NCBI GenBank assembly: GCA_964400655.1
Contig: CAYNVN010000153.1
Location: forward strand, 1-18,386
Direction of reading: 5' to 3'
DNA: 18,386 nucleotides
From: B16-G9 sp964400655
GTDB taxonomy: Bacteria; Bacteroidota; Bacteroidia; Bacteroidales; F082
Made by a program: the position numbers and the translations under genes. Of the stretch, positions 8,518-15,979 are shown one piece after another. Numbering within the stretch: the first letter of the stretch is position 1; each line of letters begins with the position of its first letter. The notes under the pieces are model-generated. The model had not been told where the DNA came from and did no database searches. It worked only from the letters and a program-made list of their open reading frames with translations.

Positions 8518-11500
8518 ATGCTTAAAAAGTATATCATACTATTTGTTTTTCTTTTATCAATTCCCATATTGTATGCCCACGACTATTTACGATTTACCCA
8601 TATTAACTCCACCAACGGATTAAGTCAAAACACCATCAACGCAATTTTTAAAGACAGTCGCGGATTTATGTGGTTTGGTACCGATGACGGGCTTAACCGC
8701 TTCGACGGAAAAACCTTTAAAATTTTCAGACAGCGATATTCAGGCACCAACTGCATTGGAGGCAACGAAATCACCAAAATAACCGAAGACCCCAAAGGGC
8801 ACTTATGGGTTGGTACCCGGGAAAACGGAATCAGTATATACTATCCCGAAGCTGACAGTTTTCTGATCCTTAACCATGATGATCATAATCCCAACTCTTT
8901 GTCCGGTAATTATGTTACCGATATCTGTTTTGTAAAGCCCGATATTATGATTGTTGGTTATATAAACAGTACAATCGATTTTATCAATATTAAAACCCAT
9001 AATAAAGTAAAACATCTGAACCTGTTACAAACAGAACCTGACAAAAGCATCATCGACCGTTTAACCATCATTCAGGATGCGCATGGAAATATCTGGGTGG
9101 GATCAGCCTATTACGGGTTATTTTTATATGACAAATCAACCAGTGGCTTTAAAAACATTCCAATAAAGGCTTATCACTGGAAAACACACTATAAAGAAAA
9201 AGAACCGGTAAGGATTACCGATATTAAGTTGTTGGATAACGATCATTTGCTTTTTTCAACCATAAGAACAGGCATTATCTGTTTTAATGTTACTGACCAC
9301 AGCTACAAACAGTATTATTTAAACGATGAGTCGCATGTAAATACTGCCGATTACAACATATTGGTTTCTCTCGAAAAGATTAACGACAGCATTATTTGGG
9401 CCACAACCACCGATATCGGTCTTGTGCAATACAATATAAACAGCAAACAGTGCACTTATTACAACACCTCCTCATCCAATAATAACCTTGATTTTAACGG
9501 CCTGCTTGTAATCTACAAAGATGATCAGGGTGTGATATGGGTTGGGAGCAATGGAATGGGGCTTTATGTTTACAATTCATTGTCTTCATTTTTTACAACA
9601 ATCAGTAAATCGAGTGTTTCCGAGCCGCGACTCCACTTTAAAAGTGTAAGAACCATGTATCAATCAGGTGATTATTTATATGTTGGCGGTTACGGAGGGA
9701 TTGACAAAATAGACCTTAAAAAAAATATTTCGGAACCGGTTTTAGAAAGAGGTGTCCCCTATTTTTTTACCGAACTAAAAGAAGACCCGGGTTATCTTTG
9801 GATATCGTTTGAAGCCAATAACTATCTTATGCGCTTAAACACAAAAACAAACGAAAAAGAGAAAATCATACCAAAAAACACCTCCGGCACTAATCATTGG
9901 TCACCTTACTTTAAAATTTTGCCCTATAAAAAATCGCTTATGTGGATAGGCGGACTTCGGGGAACGCTATTATTATACGATTTTAAAAACCGTAAGCTGG
10001 TCAAATCGTTCTCCCCGGAAACCGATTCGGGATTTATCAGGGGAAATATTTTGTCGCTTTATCTCAGAAACAACAATCAGCTTTGGATCGGCTCGCTTAC
10101 AGACGGTATTTTGGTAATCAATCCCGAAACCTACAAACCGATTTACCGCTTCGCCAATAAAGGTTTAAAAAACGTATCCTATTTTGTTAACCCCATTAAA
10201 ACCATTGTTGAAGACAGCAAGGGTAATATTTGGGTGGGAACGGGAAACGGTCTTTATAAGTTTATCGACAGCACTACAACCTTTAAAGGCTATTTTGAAA
10301 GCGACGGACTGGCAAACAATACTGTTTACGGTATCCTTGAAGACAGTAAAGGAAATTTGTGGGTCAGCACCAACAACGGTATTTCAAGGTTCAATCCAAA
10401 AAATGAAACATTCATCAATTTTGATAAAAGATACGGGCTTCAGGACAACGAGTTCAACACAAATGCCTATTACAAAAGCGACAACGGCTTGTTTTGTTTC
10501 GGGGGCATCAAAGGGATAACCTGCTTTTATCCTGATAAATTTACAATGGACACCATCAACACAAAGGTTCAATTTACAAGCCTGCGTATCAATAACAAAA
10601 CGGCCAAAACCAATTTACTATTCTCCAAAGAACCAATTCCCATTCCTTTTGGAACACACAGCCTTGAAATTGTTTTCGCAGGGCTTAATTACATCAATCC
10701 TTATAACATCCAATACCGGTATAAAATCAACAACGGCGAATGGATAGAAATAGGGAACAACAATAAAATCAATTTATTCAGCTATACATTTGGTGTAAAC
10801 ACCATTTATATCAATGCTTCCAACACAACGGGCAAATGGAGTAAATATTCAACACCCATCAGATTTCGGTTTTTTAAACCGTATTATTTACAAATATGGT
10901 TTTTGATTTTGGTAATTGTTCTGATTATTTTATTTACCATTGGCTTATTTTACCGCCGGACCTACATACTGGAAAAACGTCAGCGCTTACTGGAAACGCA
11001 GATTAGCCTTGCCACAAACGATTTAAAAAAAACGCAACAGGAACTTGTAGAAGAAATTGCACGTAAAGAAAAAATTGAAAAACAACTGCGCGAAAGCAAT
11101 GCCACCAAAAGCAAAATATTTTCAATAATCGGCCACGACCTGCTAAACCCTTTTAATTCGCTGCTTGGTTTTAGCGAACTGTTATACGAGAACATTAATG
11201 TCGCCTCAAAGGAAGAACTAAAATCCTATGCTAAGATTATGAACCACTCAAGTCGCACCCTTTTTAATCTGGTCCAAAATATCTTAACCTGGTCAAGGGC
11301 TCAGCAAAACAAAATCATTTCGATACCCGAAAAGATAAAACTGTATGATATGGTAGAACATGTTTTTGCAGCACAATATCAACACGCCTTTTCCAAAGAT
11401 ATTTCCCTTAAAAACAATATCCCAAAAGATGTGGAAGTGTTTTTTGACCGGAACATGCTTAATACCGTATTTTCCAATCTTATATCCAACGCCATCAAAT

Positions 11501-11796
11501 TTTCGCATCAGCAATCAACCATCGAAATGGATGCAATAAACAAAAACGACCGGGTTATGGTAATCGTTAAAGATGAGGGAATAGGAATGGATTCGTCAAC
11601 GGTAAAAAACCTGTTTAACTCCGGGTATGTTTCCCAAACCAAAGGTACACACGACGAAAAGGGAACCGGACTGGGGCTGCTTTTGGTAAAAGAATTTGTC
11701 CACCTAAACGGAGGAACCATTAATATTAAAAGCGAAAAAGGAAAAGGAACAACCTTTATCCTGATTTTAAAATCCGGAAAAAACGTATCTGATTGA
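8518..11796 (+). CDS. Propeller-type sensor histidine kinase (two-component-regulator propeller, Y_Y_Y, HisKA, HATPase)
   Basis: A 1092-residue inner-membrane sensor. A signal peptide (to about A20) is followed by about a dozen propeller repeats of the type D-x-x-G-x-x-W-x-G-T/S-x-x-G-L/I, for example FKDSRGFMWFGTDDGLNRFD and VEDSKGNIWVGTGNGLYKF, up to about residue 680. A Y_Y_Y-like beta domain (about 720-785) and one membrane helix (about 790-813) come next, then a coiled coil rich in E, K and Q. The kinase part has the H-box IGHDLLNPF (H873), the N-box SNLISNAIKF (N991), the G1 box DEGIGMD (D1019) and the G2 box GTGLGL (from G1049). It ends there: the receiver and AraC-type DNA-binding domains of the usual Bacteroidota hybrid two-component system are absent, so it must pass phosphate to a separate regulator not found in this window. 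HTCS sensors often detect oligosaccharides, but no polysaccharide-use genes are nearby; the ligand is unknown. Confidence 0.95.
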   Translation: MLKKYIILFVFLLSIPILYAHDYLRFTHINSTNGLSQNTINAIFKDSRGFMWFGTDDGLNRFDGKTFKIFRQRYSGTNCIGGNEITKITEDPKGHLWVGTRENGISIYYPEADSFLILNHDDHNPNSLSGNYVTDICFVKPDIMIVGYINSTIDFINIKTHNKVKHLNLLQTEPDKSIIDRLTIIQDAHGNIWVGSAYYGLFLYDKSTSGFKNIPIKAYHWKTHYKEKEPVRITDIKLLDNDHLLFSTIRTGIICFNVTDHSYKQYYLNDESHVNTADYNILVSLEKINDSIIWATTTDIGLVQYNINSKQCTYYNTSSSNNNLDFNGLLVIYKDDQGVIWVGSNGMGLYVYNSLSSFFTTISKSSVSEPRLHFKSVRTMYQSGDYLYVGGYGGIDKIDLKKNISEPVLERGVPYFFTELKEDPGYLWISFEANNYLMRLNTKTNEKEKIIPKNTSGTNHWSPYFKILPYKKSLMWIGGLRGTLLLYDFKNRKLVKSFSPETDSGFIRGNILSLYLRNNNQLWIGSLTDGILVINPETYKPIYRFANKGLKNVSYFVNPIKTIVEDSKGNIWVGTGNGLYKFIDSTTTFKGYFESDGLANNTVYGILEDSKGNLWVSTNNGISRFNPKNETFINFDKRYGLQDNEFNTNAYYKSDNGLFCFGGIKGITCFYPDKFTMDTINTKVQFTSLRINNKTAKTNLLFSKEPIPIPFGTHSLEIVFAGLNYINPYNIQYRYKINNGEWIEIGNNNKINLFSYTFGVNTIYINASNTTGKWSKYSTPIRFRFFKPYYLQIWFLILVIVLIILFTIGLFYRRTYILEKRQRLLETQISLATNDLKKTQQELVEEIARKEKIEKQLRESNATKSKIFSIIGHDLLNPFNSLLGFSELLYENINVASKEELKSYAKIMNHSSRTLFNLVQNILTWSRAQQNKIISIPEKIKLYDMVEHVFAAQYQHAFSKDISLKNNIPKDVEVFFDRNMLNTVFSNLISNAIKFSHQQSTIEMDAINKNDRVMVIVKDEGIGMDSSTVKNLFNSGYVSQTKGTHDEKGTGLGLLLVKEFVHLNGGTINIKSEKGKGTTFILILKSGKNVSD

Positions 11797-11798
11797 AT

Positions 11799-12131
11799 AT
11801 GGAAAAACTCTTTTCGTACGGAACACTACAAATTGAACAGGTTCAGTTAGATACCTTTGGCCGCCTGTTAAAAGGCCGGAAAGATGTTTTACGAAAATAT
11901 CGGATGGAAAACCTTAAAATCACCGATCCGGCGGTTATTAAATCCAGCGGCACCGATATTCACCCCATTCTTCAATATACCGGAAACGAGCGTGATTTTG
12001 TAGAAGGAACCATTTTTGAAATTACCGGCGACGAACTTCTGAGGGCCGACCGTTATGAAGTTGCCGACTATAAACGCCGCAAACTGCTGTTTGAATCGGG
12101 TATCGAAGCGTGGGTATATCTTAAAAGGTAA
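11799..12131 (+). CDS. Gamma-glutamylcyclotransferase (AIG2-like) family protein
   Basis: A 110-residue protein of the GGCT/AIG2 fold. It opens with FSYGTL (residues 5-10), the family's YGTL substrate-loop motif, and later has RYEVADYKRR, where E87 corresponds to the conserved acidic residue in the Y-E-x-x-x-Y-x-R pattern. Family members cyclise gamma-glutamyl amines or peptides to 5-oxoproline, but many bacterial members have no assigned substrate. I chose the ATG at 11799, two bases past the kinase stop codon; a TTG at 11793 overlapping that stop would add only two residues. The tight join to the kinase gene suggests cotranscription, although a functional link is not evident. Confidence 0.88.
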   Translation: MEKLFSYGTLQIEQVQLDTFGRLLKGRKDVLRKYRMENLKITDPAVIKSSGTDIHPILQYTGNERDFVEGTIFEITGDELLRADRYEVADYKRRKLLFESGIEAWVYLKR

Positions 12132-12146
12132 CCGTTTTACCGTTTT
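12123..12146. terminator. Possible small bidirectional terminator between convergent genes
   Basis: AAAAGGTAACCGTTTTACCGTTTT contains a 5-bp stem (GGTAA/TTACC) with A's on the left and T's on the right. It overlaps the stop of the GGCT-like gene and the end of the convergent lacI-type gene. The stem is short, so confidence is low. Confidence 0.35.
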
Positions 12147-13168
12147 ATCCTGATGGCCGTTCCCTTTAAAATAAAATTCACCGGCAACACAGAGGTTCTT
12201 GTTTCGGCCTCGGGATTGACAAGCTGCTCAAATAAAAGAGCCGCAGCCTCTTTCCCCATTTGGTAGCCGGGTATTTTTAATAATGATATGTTGGATAACA
12301 GCCCCTCCGCATTGTAATCCGAACCGATGGCAATAAGCAACAGGTTATCAGGAATATTAATGTTTATTCTGGATGCAATGGACACAACCTCCAGCGCCGG
12401 CAAACTGTTTTTAACCAATATTGCTTCCGGAGGATTCTTCTGTTTCAAAAGCTGCTCGATGCCGGAAGTAAAACCATTGGTTCCCTGCCTGAGGTAGTGA
12501 ACCGAAAGCTCTGAATCGTGCATGGAATGCGCTTCGAGGGTTGACTTAAAAGTAGAAACCATTTGATGGTCTTCGGGATATTTGTCATCTTCCATCACCA
12601 TCGAAATACGATGGATGCCAAGAGATTTTAAGTAACCGGCAATTTTATAAAATCCCTGATACATATCGGGCAACACCGAGCTGAGACCCGTTTCCGTATC
12701 GGGCTCGCAAACAGTAACAACAGGGAGGGCTTCTGCGGTAATTTCCTTATAAAAACCGGCAGCAATTTTACGATCCGAAACCAAATGAATAATTCCGCTT
12801 ATACCGTATTTACGATGATTTTTAAAAAAAACCTCCGTTTTTTGTTCGTCACTTTGTGTATTGATAACAAAGGTTTGATGATTTTGCTCATCAAGGTAAT
12901 CTTCAATTCCCCAAATAATTTCGCGATATAAGTTGTTTTCCATCGACGGCACCAAAACGGCAATTGCTTCCGATTTTTCGGGGTGCATTAATTCGGGAAG
13001 TCCCGGGTTATAACCCAAACGGGAGGCCACCCGTTTAACCTTTTCTTTGGTTTCTTTACTTATTCGCGGATGGTCGTTCAACGCCCTGGAAACCGTGGAA
13101 GCCGAAATTTTTAACACCCTTGCAATGTCCTGTACTCCTACCTTATCTTTTTTCTTTCCTGCTTTCAA
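12137..13168 (-). CDS. LacI-family transcriptional regulator
   Basis: The N-terminus holds the LacI helix-turn-helix and hinge: VGVQDIARVLKISASTVSRA, then NDHPRISKETKEKV and RLGYNPG, typical of DNA binding through the major groove plus a minor-groove hinge helix. The rest (from about IAVLVPSMENN) is a periplasmic-binding-protein-like effector and dimerisation domain, as in sugar-responsive regulators. No ATG precedes the HTH in this frame. I chose the TTG at 13168 (343 residues), because GGAG lies 8 bases before it and it gives the short leader normal for the family. The frame stays open to a TTG at 13231 (364 residues), but that one sits in the T-tract of the upstream terminator. Neighbours are not sugar-use genes, so target and ligand are unknown. 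It converges on the GGCT-like gene with only five bases between stops. Confidence 0.92.
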   Translation of the reverse strand: MKAGKKKDKVGVQDIARVLKISASTVSRALNDHPRISKETKEKVKRVASRLGYNPGLPELMHPEKSEAIAVLVPSMENNLYREIIWGIEDYLDEQNHQTFVINTQSDEQKTEVFFKNHRKYGISGIIHLVSDRKIAAGFYKEITAEALPVVTVCEPDTETGLSSVLPDMYQGFYKIAGYLKSLGIHRISMVMEDDKYPEDHQMVSTFKSTLEAHSMHDSELSVHYLRQGTNGFTSGIEQLLKQKNPPEAILVKNSLPALEVVSIASRININIPDNLLLIAIGSDYNAEGLLSNISLLKIPGYQMGKEAAALLFEQLVNPEAETRTSVLPVNFILKGTAIRIKR

Positions 13169-13200
13169 TACAAATTCTCCGTTTCTGTTATTTTGATTTA

Positions 13201-13232
13201 CAAGAATAGTAAAAACCCCGCAATCAACCAAA
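13201..13232 (-). promoter_or_regulatory. Possible promoter of the lacI-type gene
   Basis: On the minus strand TTTG (13232-13229) is followed after 20 bases by TATTCTTG (13208-13201), one base away from TAnnTTTG. The spacing fits the Bacteroidota consensus, and the box lies about 32 bases before the proposed TTG start. The TTTG is part of the terminator's T-tract. Confidence 0.4.
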
Positions 13233-13262
13233 AAAGGCCTCCGAAACCGCGGAAGCCTTTTT
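13230..13262 (-). terminator. Intrinsic terminator of the DHOD-like gene, symmetric in both directions
   Basis: AAAAAAGGCCTCCG and CGGAAGCCTTTTTT pair over 14 positions with one mismatch around a short loop (AAACCG). In minus-strand reading the GC stem is followed by TTTTTT, as needed to end transcription of the DHOD-like gene 61 bases after its stop. The A-tract/T-tract symmetry would also stop transcripts from the other side. Confidence 0.85.
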
Positions 13263-13323
13263 TAATTTTCAACACTTTACAACCGCTTACATCAAAGGTA
13301 TTAGCCGTAAAGTTACAACGGGT

Positions 13324-14322
13324 TTATTTTATATCGCTAAAATAGCGCATAAACTGCATCCGTTCAAAAACGTTGTTGTTATCATCGGCTTTATGGGCAA
13401 GTTTGCCGCGGAACTGATCCACATAACGGAAACCTTTTTTGTCCATCCAGCCATGAATATCGTTTAACATGGTTGAAAGATAACCTACGCCGTTTTTGTA
13501 CAGAGCTGACGAAACCTGAACGGTAGCAGCACCTGCCAACAACATTTTAATAACCGAAGCACCGTCGTGAATACCGGTGGTAGCCGAAAGATCGGCATTC
13601 AGCTTGTTAGCCATAATACCTACCCAGCGTAAAACGTTGAACATTTCGTTGGGATTGCTGAAAATTTCGGCATGCGAAGTTTTGATGTTTTCAATGTCGA
13701 TATCGGGAGCTGAAAAACGGTTGAAAAGAACCAGTGCATCGGCACCCTCTTTTTCAAGGTTCAACAGCACTTTGCCAAGGTTTGAAAAGTAGGGGCTCAG
13801 CTTAACGGCCACCGGAATGGAAACCGCTGCTTTAACCTTTTTCAGAATTTTGTAATAAACCTCTTCGTTTTCGGTACACTCCTTATCCGTATCAAAAGGC
13901 ATTACAAAAATGTTCAGCTCGATGGCATCGGCACCGGCAGCTTCAATTTGTTTGGCAAAGCTGGTCCACTCCAGCGGGGTTACTGCATTGATACTGGCAA
14001 TAACCGGAATAGAAACCTTGCTTTTAGCCTCTTTAATCAGGTTAAAATAGTTACTCAGCTCTTTTTCTTTTATGTGAACATCAATATAGTCCATGGTTTC
14101 GGAGTACTCGTCGTACGAAAAACCATCGGCCTGCATTTTACGGATGTTGTGGTCGGCTTCGAGGTGAATCTGTTCTTCAAAAATAGATTTAAGGACAACG
14201 GCACCTGCTCCGTTTTTATCAAGCTCAACAATGTCGTTTACCGAATCGGTAAGCCCCGAACTGGCAACAACAATGGGGTTGCGTAAGTCTAAGCCGAGAT
14301 ATTTTGTGCTAAGATCTGCCAT
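13324..14322 (-). CDS. Dihydroorotate dehydrogenase-like flavoprotein with altered active site
   Basis: A 332-residue TIM-barrel protein of the class 1 DHOD superfamily. FMN-binding features are present: NPIVVASSGLT near the start, AVVLKSI (K45), VAVKLSP (K174), and the phosphate-binding end segments ATTGIHDG (248-254) and AGAATVQVSSALYK. The signature loop of true DHOD (E-L-N-x-S-C-P-N with the catalytic cysteine) reads ELNIFVMPFDTD here (135-146), so the serine and cysteine are F139 and V140, and the later N-T loop is LFNRFSAPD. It therefore probably does not make orotate; databases usually label such proteins DHOD-like. No ferredoxin domain is attached, unlike PreA. It lies 169 bases downstream of nfnB on the same strand, separated by a palindrome, with its own -7 box and terminator. 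A link with the NfnAB flavoproteins is possible but unproven. Confidence 0.88.
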   Translation of the reverse strand: MADLSTKYLGLDLRNPIVVASSGLTDSVNDIVELDKNGAGAVVLKSIFEEQIHLEADHNIRKMQADGFSYDEYSETMDYIDVHIKEKELSNYFNLIKEAKSKVSIPVIASINAVTPLEWTSFAKQIEAAGADAIELNIFVMPFDTDKECTENEEVYYKILKKVKAAVSIPVAVKLSPYFSNLGKVLLNLEKEGADALVLFNRFSAPDIDIENIKTSHAEIFSNPNEMFNVLRWVGIMANKLNADLSATTGIHDGASVIKMLLAGAATVQVSSALYKNGVGYLSTMLNDIHGWMDKKGFRYVDQFRGKLAHKADDNNNVFERMQFMRYFSDIK

Positions 14323-14344
14323 GATATTTTTATTTATTGTTTTT

Positions 14345-14352
14345 CAAAAATA
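14345..14352 (-). promoter_or_regulatory. Putative -7 box of the DHOD-like gene promoter
   Basis: On the minus strand the sequence is TATTTTTG, a full TAnnTTTG match, ending 22 bases before the ATG at 14322. A TTTT about 21 bases further upstream could serve as a poor -33 box. Confidence 0.5.
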
Positions 14353-14363
14353 ATGATTTTAGT

Positions 14364-14480
14364 AAGCTGTTTGAAAAAGAATGAACTTTCTTGTATCGCC
14401 TTTGTCATGTTTCGGCTACCTGCCCTGCAGGCAGGCGAAACATGACAAAGGCGAATAGGATATTCAAATTTAAACAGCCT
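14364..14480. repeat. Long cruciform-like palindrome between nfnB and the DHOD-like gene
   Basis: The perfect core arms CGCCTTTGTCATGTTTCG (14397-14414) and its reverse complement (14436-14453) are 18 bp each. Between them lies a second hairpin, CCTGCC/GGCAGG (14419-14424 and 14430-14435), and the asymmetric bases GCTA. Outside the core, AAGCTGTTTGAAAAAGAAT on the left resembles the reverse complement of the right side (AGGCTGTTTAAATTTGAAT), so the whole element has imperfect arms of roughly 45-50 bases. No U-tract follows on the minus strand, so it is not a textbook terminator, though it may block or stabilise the nfn transcript end. Confidence 0.85.
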
Positions 14481-14491
14481 GCATGCTTATG

Positions 14492-15979
14492 TTAATTTGC
14501 TTTAACTTTTTCCTGTAAATACTTGTGCATTCCTGCGGCAGCGGTACGTCCGTCGCCCATTGCAAGAATTACGGTTGCGCCGCCACGAACAATGTCGCCA
14601 CCGGCAAAAATATCAGGAATAGAGCTTTGCATGGTCTCTTTATCAACCACAATGGTTCCCCAGTCGGTCATTTTCAAATCTTTCAAACTGCTTGGCACAA
14701 TCGGGTTGGGCGATACGCCAACGGCAACCACAACAAGGTCAACATCAATATCAAATTCCGATCCTTCCATGGGGATAGGACGACGACGACCTGAGGCATC
14801 CGGCTCACCCAGTTCCATTTTTTGAACACGCATTTTGTTTACACGGCCGTTTTCGTCGGCAAAGTACTCAACGGGATTGTGCAGGTTCATAAATTCAATT
14901 TCCTCTTCCTGTGCGTGATGAACCTCTTCAACACGGGCAGGCATCTCTTCGATGGAACGACGGTAAATGATCATGGCCCTTTCGGCACCAAGACGTTTGG
15001 CGGTACGAACCGAGTCCATGGCAGTGTTACCGCCACCAATTACGGCTACGTTTTTGCCTTCAAGAACCGGTGTGTCGTAATCGTCAAAAGCGGCCTTCAT
15101 CAGGTTAACACGGGTAAGGTATTCGTTTGATGAAAAGATACCGTTGTAGTTTTCGCCGGGGATGTTCATAAATCTCGGTAATCCGGCACCGCTACCCACA
15201 AAGAAAGCCTGATAACCTTCGGCTCTCAAATCTTCGAAAGAGGCGGTTTTTCCAACGATAAAGTCGGTACGGAATTTAACCCCCATTTTGCGCATGTTTT
15301 CAATTTCAACATCCACAATATCGTTGGGCAGACGAAATTCGGGGATACCGTATTTCAGCACACCGCCGATTTCGTGAAGGGCTTCAAAAACGGTAACATC
15401 GTAACCGAATTTGGCAAGATCGCCGGCAGCGGCAAGTCCTGCAGGACCTGAACCAACCACAGCCACTTTAATACCGTTTGATTCGGCAATATGGGGGATG
15501 GACATTTTACCGCTGTTTCTTTCGTAATCGGCGGCAAAACGTTCGAGGTTACCAATGGCGATGGCCGGTTTTTTAAGTTTCTGGGTGTAAAAACATTGCA
15601 ATTCGCACTGTTTTTCCTGCGGGCACACACGACCACAAACGGCCGGTAAGGCATTGGTTTGTTTGATTACGGCAGCGGCACCCAAAAAGTCTTTCGACTC
15701 AATTTTTTTAATGAAGTGAGGGATGTCGATTCCCACCGGACAACCGATGGTACAGGTTGGTTCGGGGCAGTCGAGGCAACGGCTGGCTTCCACCACGGCC
15801 ATCTCCTCGGTAATACCGAAGTTTACTTCAATGCTGTTTTTATTTCTTACATGCGGATCCTGTTCCGGCATTTTAACGCGCTCGAGGCTGGTGCGCTCTT
15901 TTGCTTTTTTCGATTTTCTAAGCTCGGCACGCCACGCATCGGGTCTTCCCTTTTTTATATATTCTGCTATTGTTTCCAT
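14492..15979 (-). CDS. nfnB: NfnB/GltA-type NADPH-binding flavoprotein subunit (NADPH-dependent glutamate synthase-like)
   Basis: A 495-residue large subunit of the NfnAB (NADH-dependent reduced ferredoxin:NADP oxidoreductase) type, often annotated gltA or sudA. The N-terminal iron-sulfur domain has C68, C71, C76 and C80 (CLDCPEPTCTIGC) and a second group C115, C119, C125 and C129 (CGRVCPQEKQCELQC). Known Nfn proteins use such residues for two 4Fe-4S clusters, one with a glutamate ligand; E122 or E126 are candidates. The FAD motif VVGSGPAGLAAA begins near 174 and the NADPH motif VIGGGNTAMDS near 313, followed by IIYRRSIEEMPAR. In the complex this subunit holds the bifurcating FAD. Its ATG overlaps the stop of the small-subunit gene by one base (TAATG), indicating translational coupling. 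A stand-alone glutamate synthase role is unlikely, because the large glutaminase subunit is absent here and the PyrK-like partner is fused into the operon. Confidence 0.93.
   Translation of the reverse strand: METIAEYIKKGRPDAWRAELRKSKKAKERTSLERVKMPEQDPHVRNKNSIEVNFGITEEMAVVEASRCLDCPEPTCTIGCPVGIDIPHFIKKIESKDFLGAAAVIKQTNALPAVCGRVCPQEKQCELQCFYTQKLKKPAIAIGNLERFAADYERNSGKMSIPHIAESNGIKVAVVGSGPAGLAAAGDLAKFGYDVTVFEALHEIGGVLKYGIPEFRLPNDIVDVEIENMRKMGVKFRTDFIVGKTASFEDLRAEGYQAFFVGSGAGLPRFMNIPGENYNGIFSSNEYLTRVNLMKAAFDDYDTPVLEGKNVAVIGGGNTAMDSVRTAKRLGAERAMIIYRRSIEEMPARVEEVHHAQEEEIEFMNLHNPVEYFADENGRVNKMRVQKMELGEPDASGRRRPIPMEGSEFDIDVDLVVVAVGVSPNPIVPSSLKDLKMTDWGTIVVDKETMQSSIPDIFAGGDIVRGGATVILAMGDGRTAAAGMHKYLQEKVKAN

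Noticed and set aside
13169..13231. N-terminal extension of the lacI-type protein to a TTG at 13231
   Set aside because: The extra 21 residues are not LacI-like, the TTG lies in a terminator T-tract, and a TTG with a GGAG site at 13168 gives a normal leader.
13324..14322. Authentic pyrD (dihydroorotate dehydrogenase)
   Set aside because: The catalytic S-C-P-N loop is missing and no other pyrimidine genes are nearby.
14397..14453. The strong hairpin as a textbook intrinsic terminator for nfnB
   Set aside because: No T-run follows the stem on the minus strand, and the nested core matches a repeat family instead.
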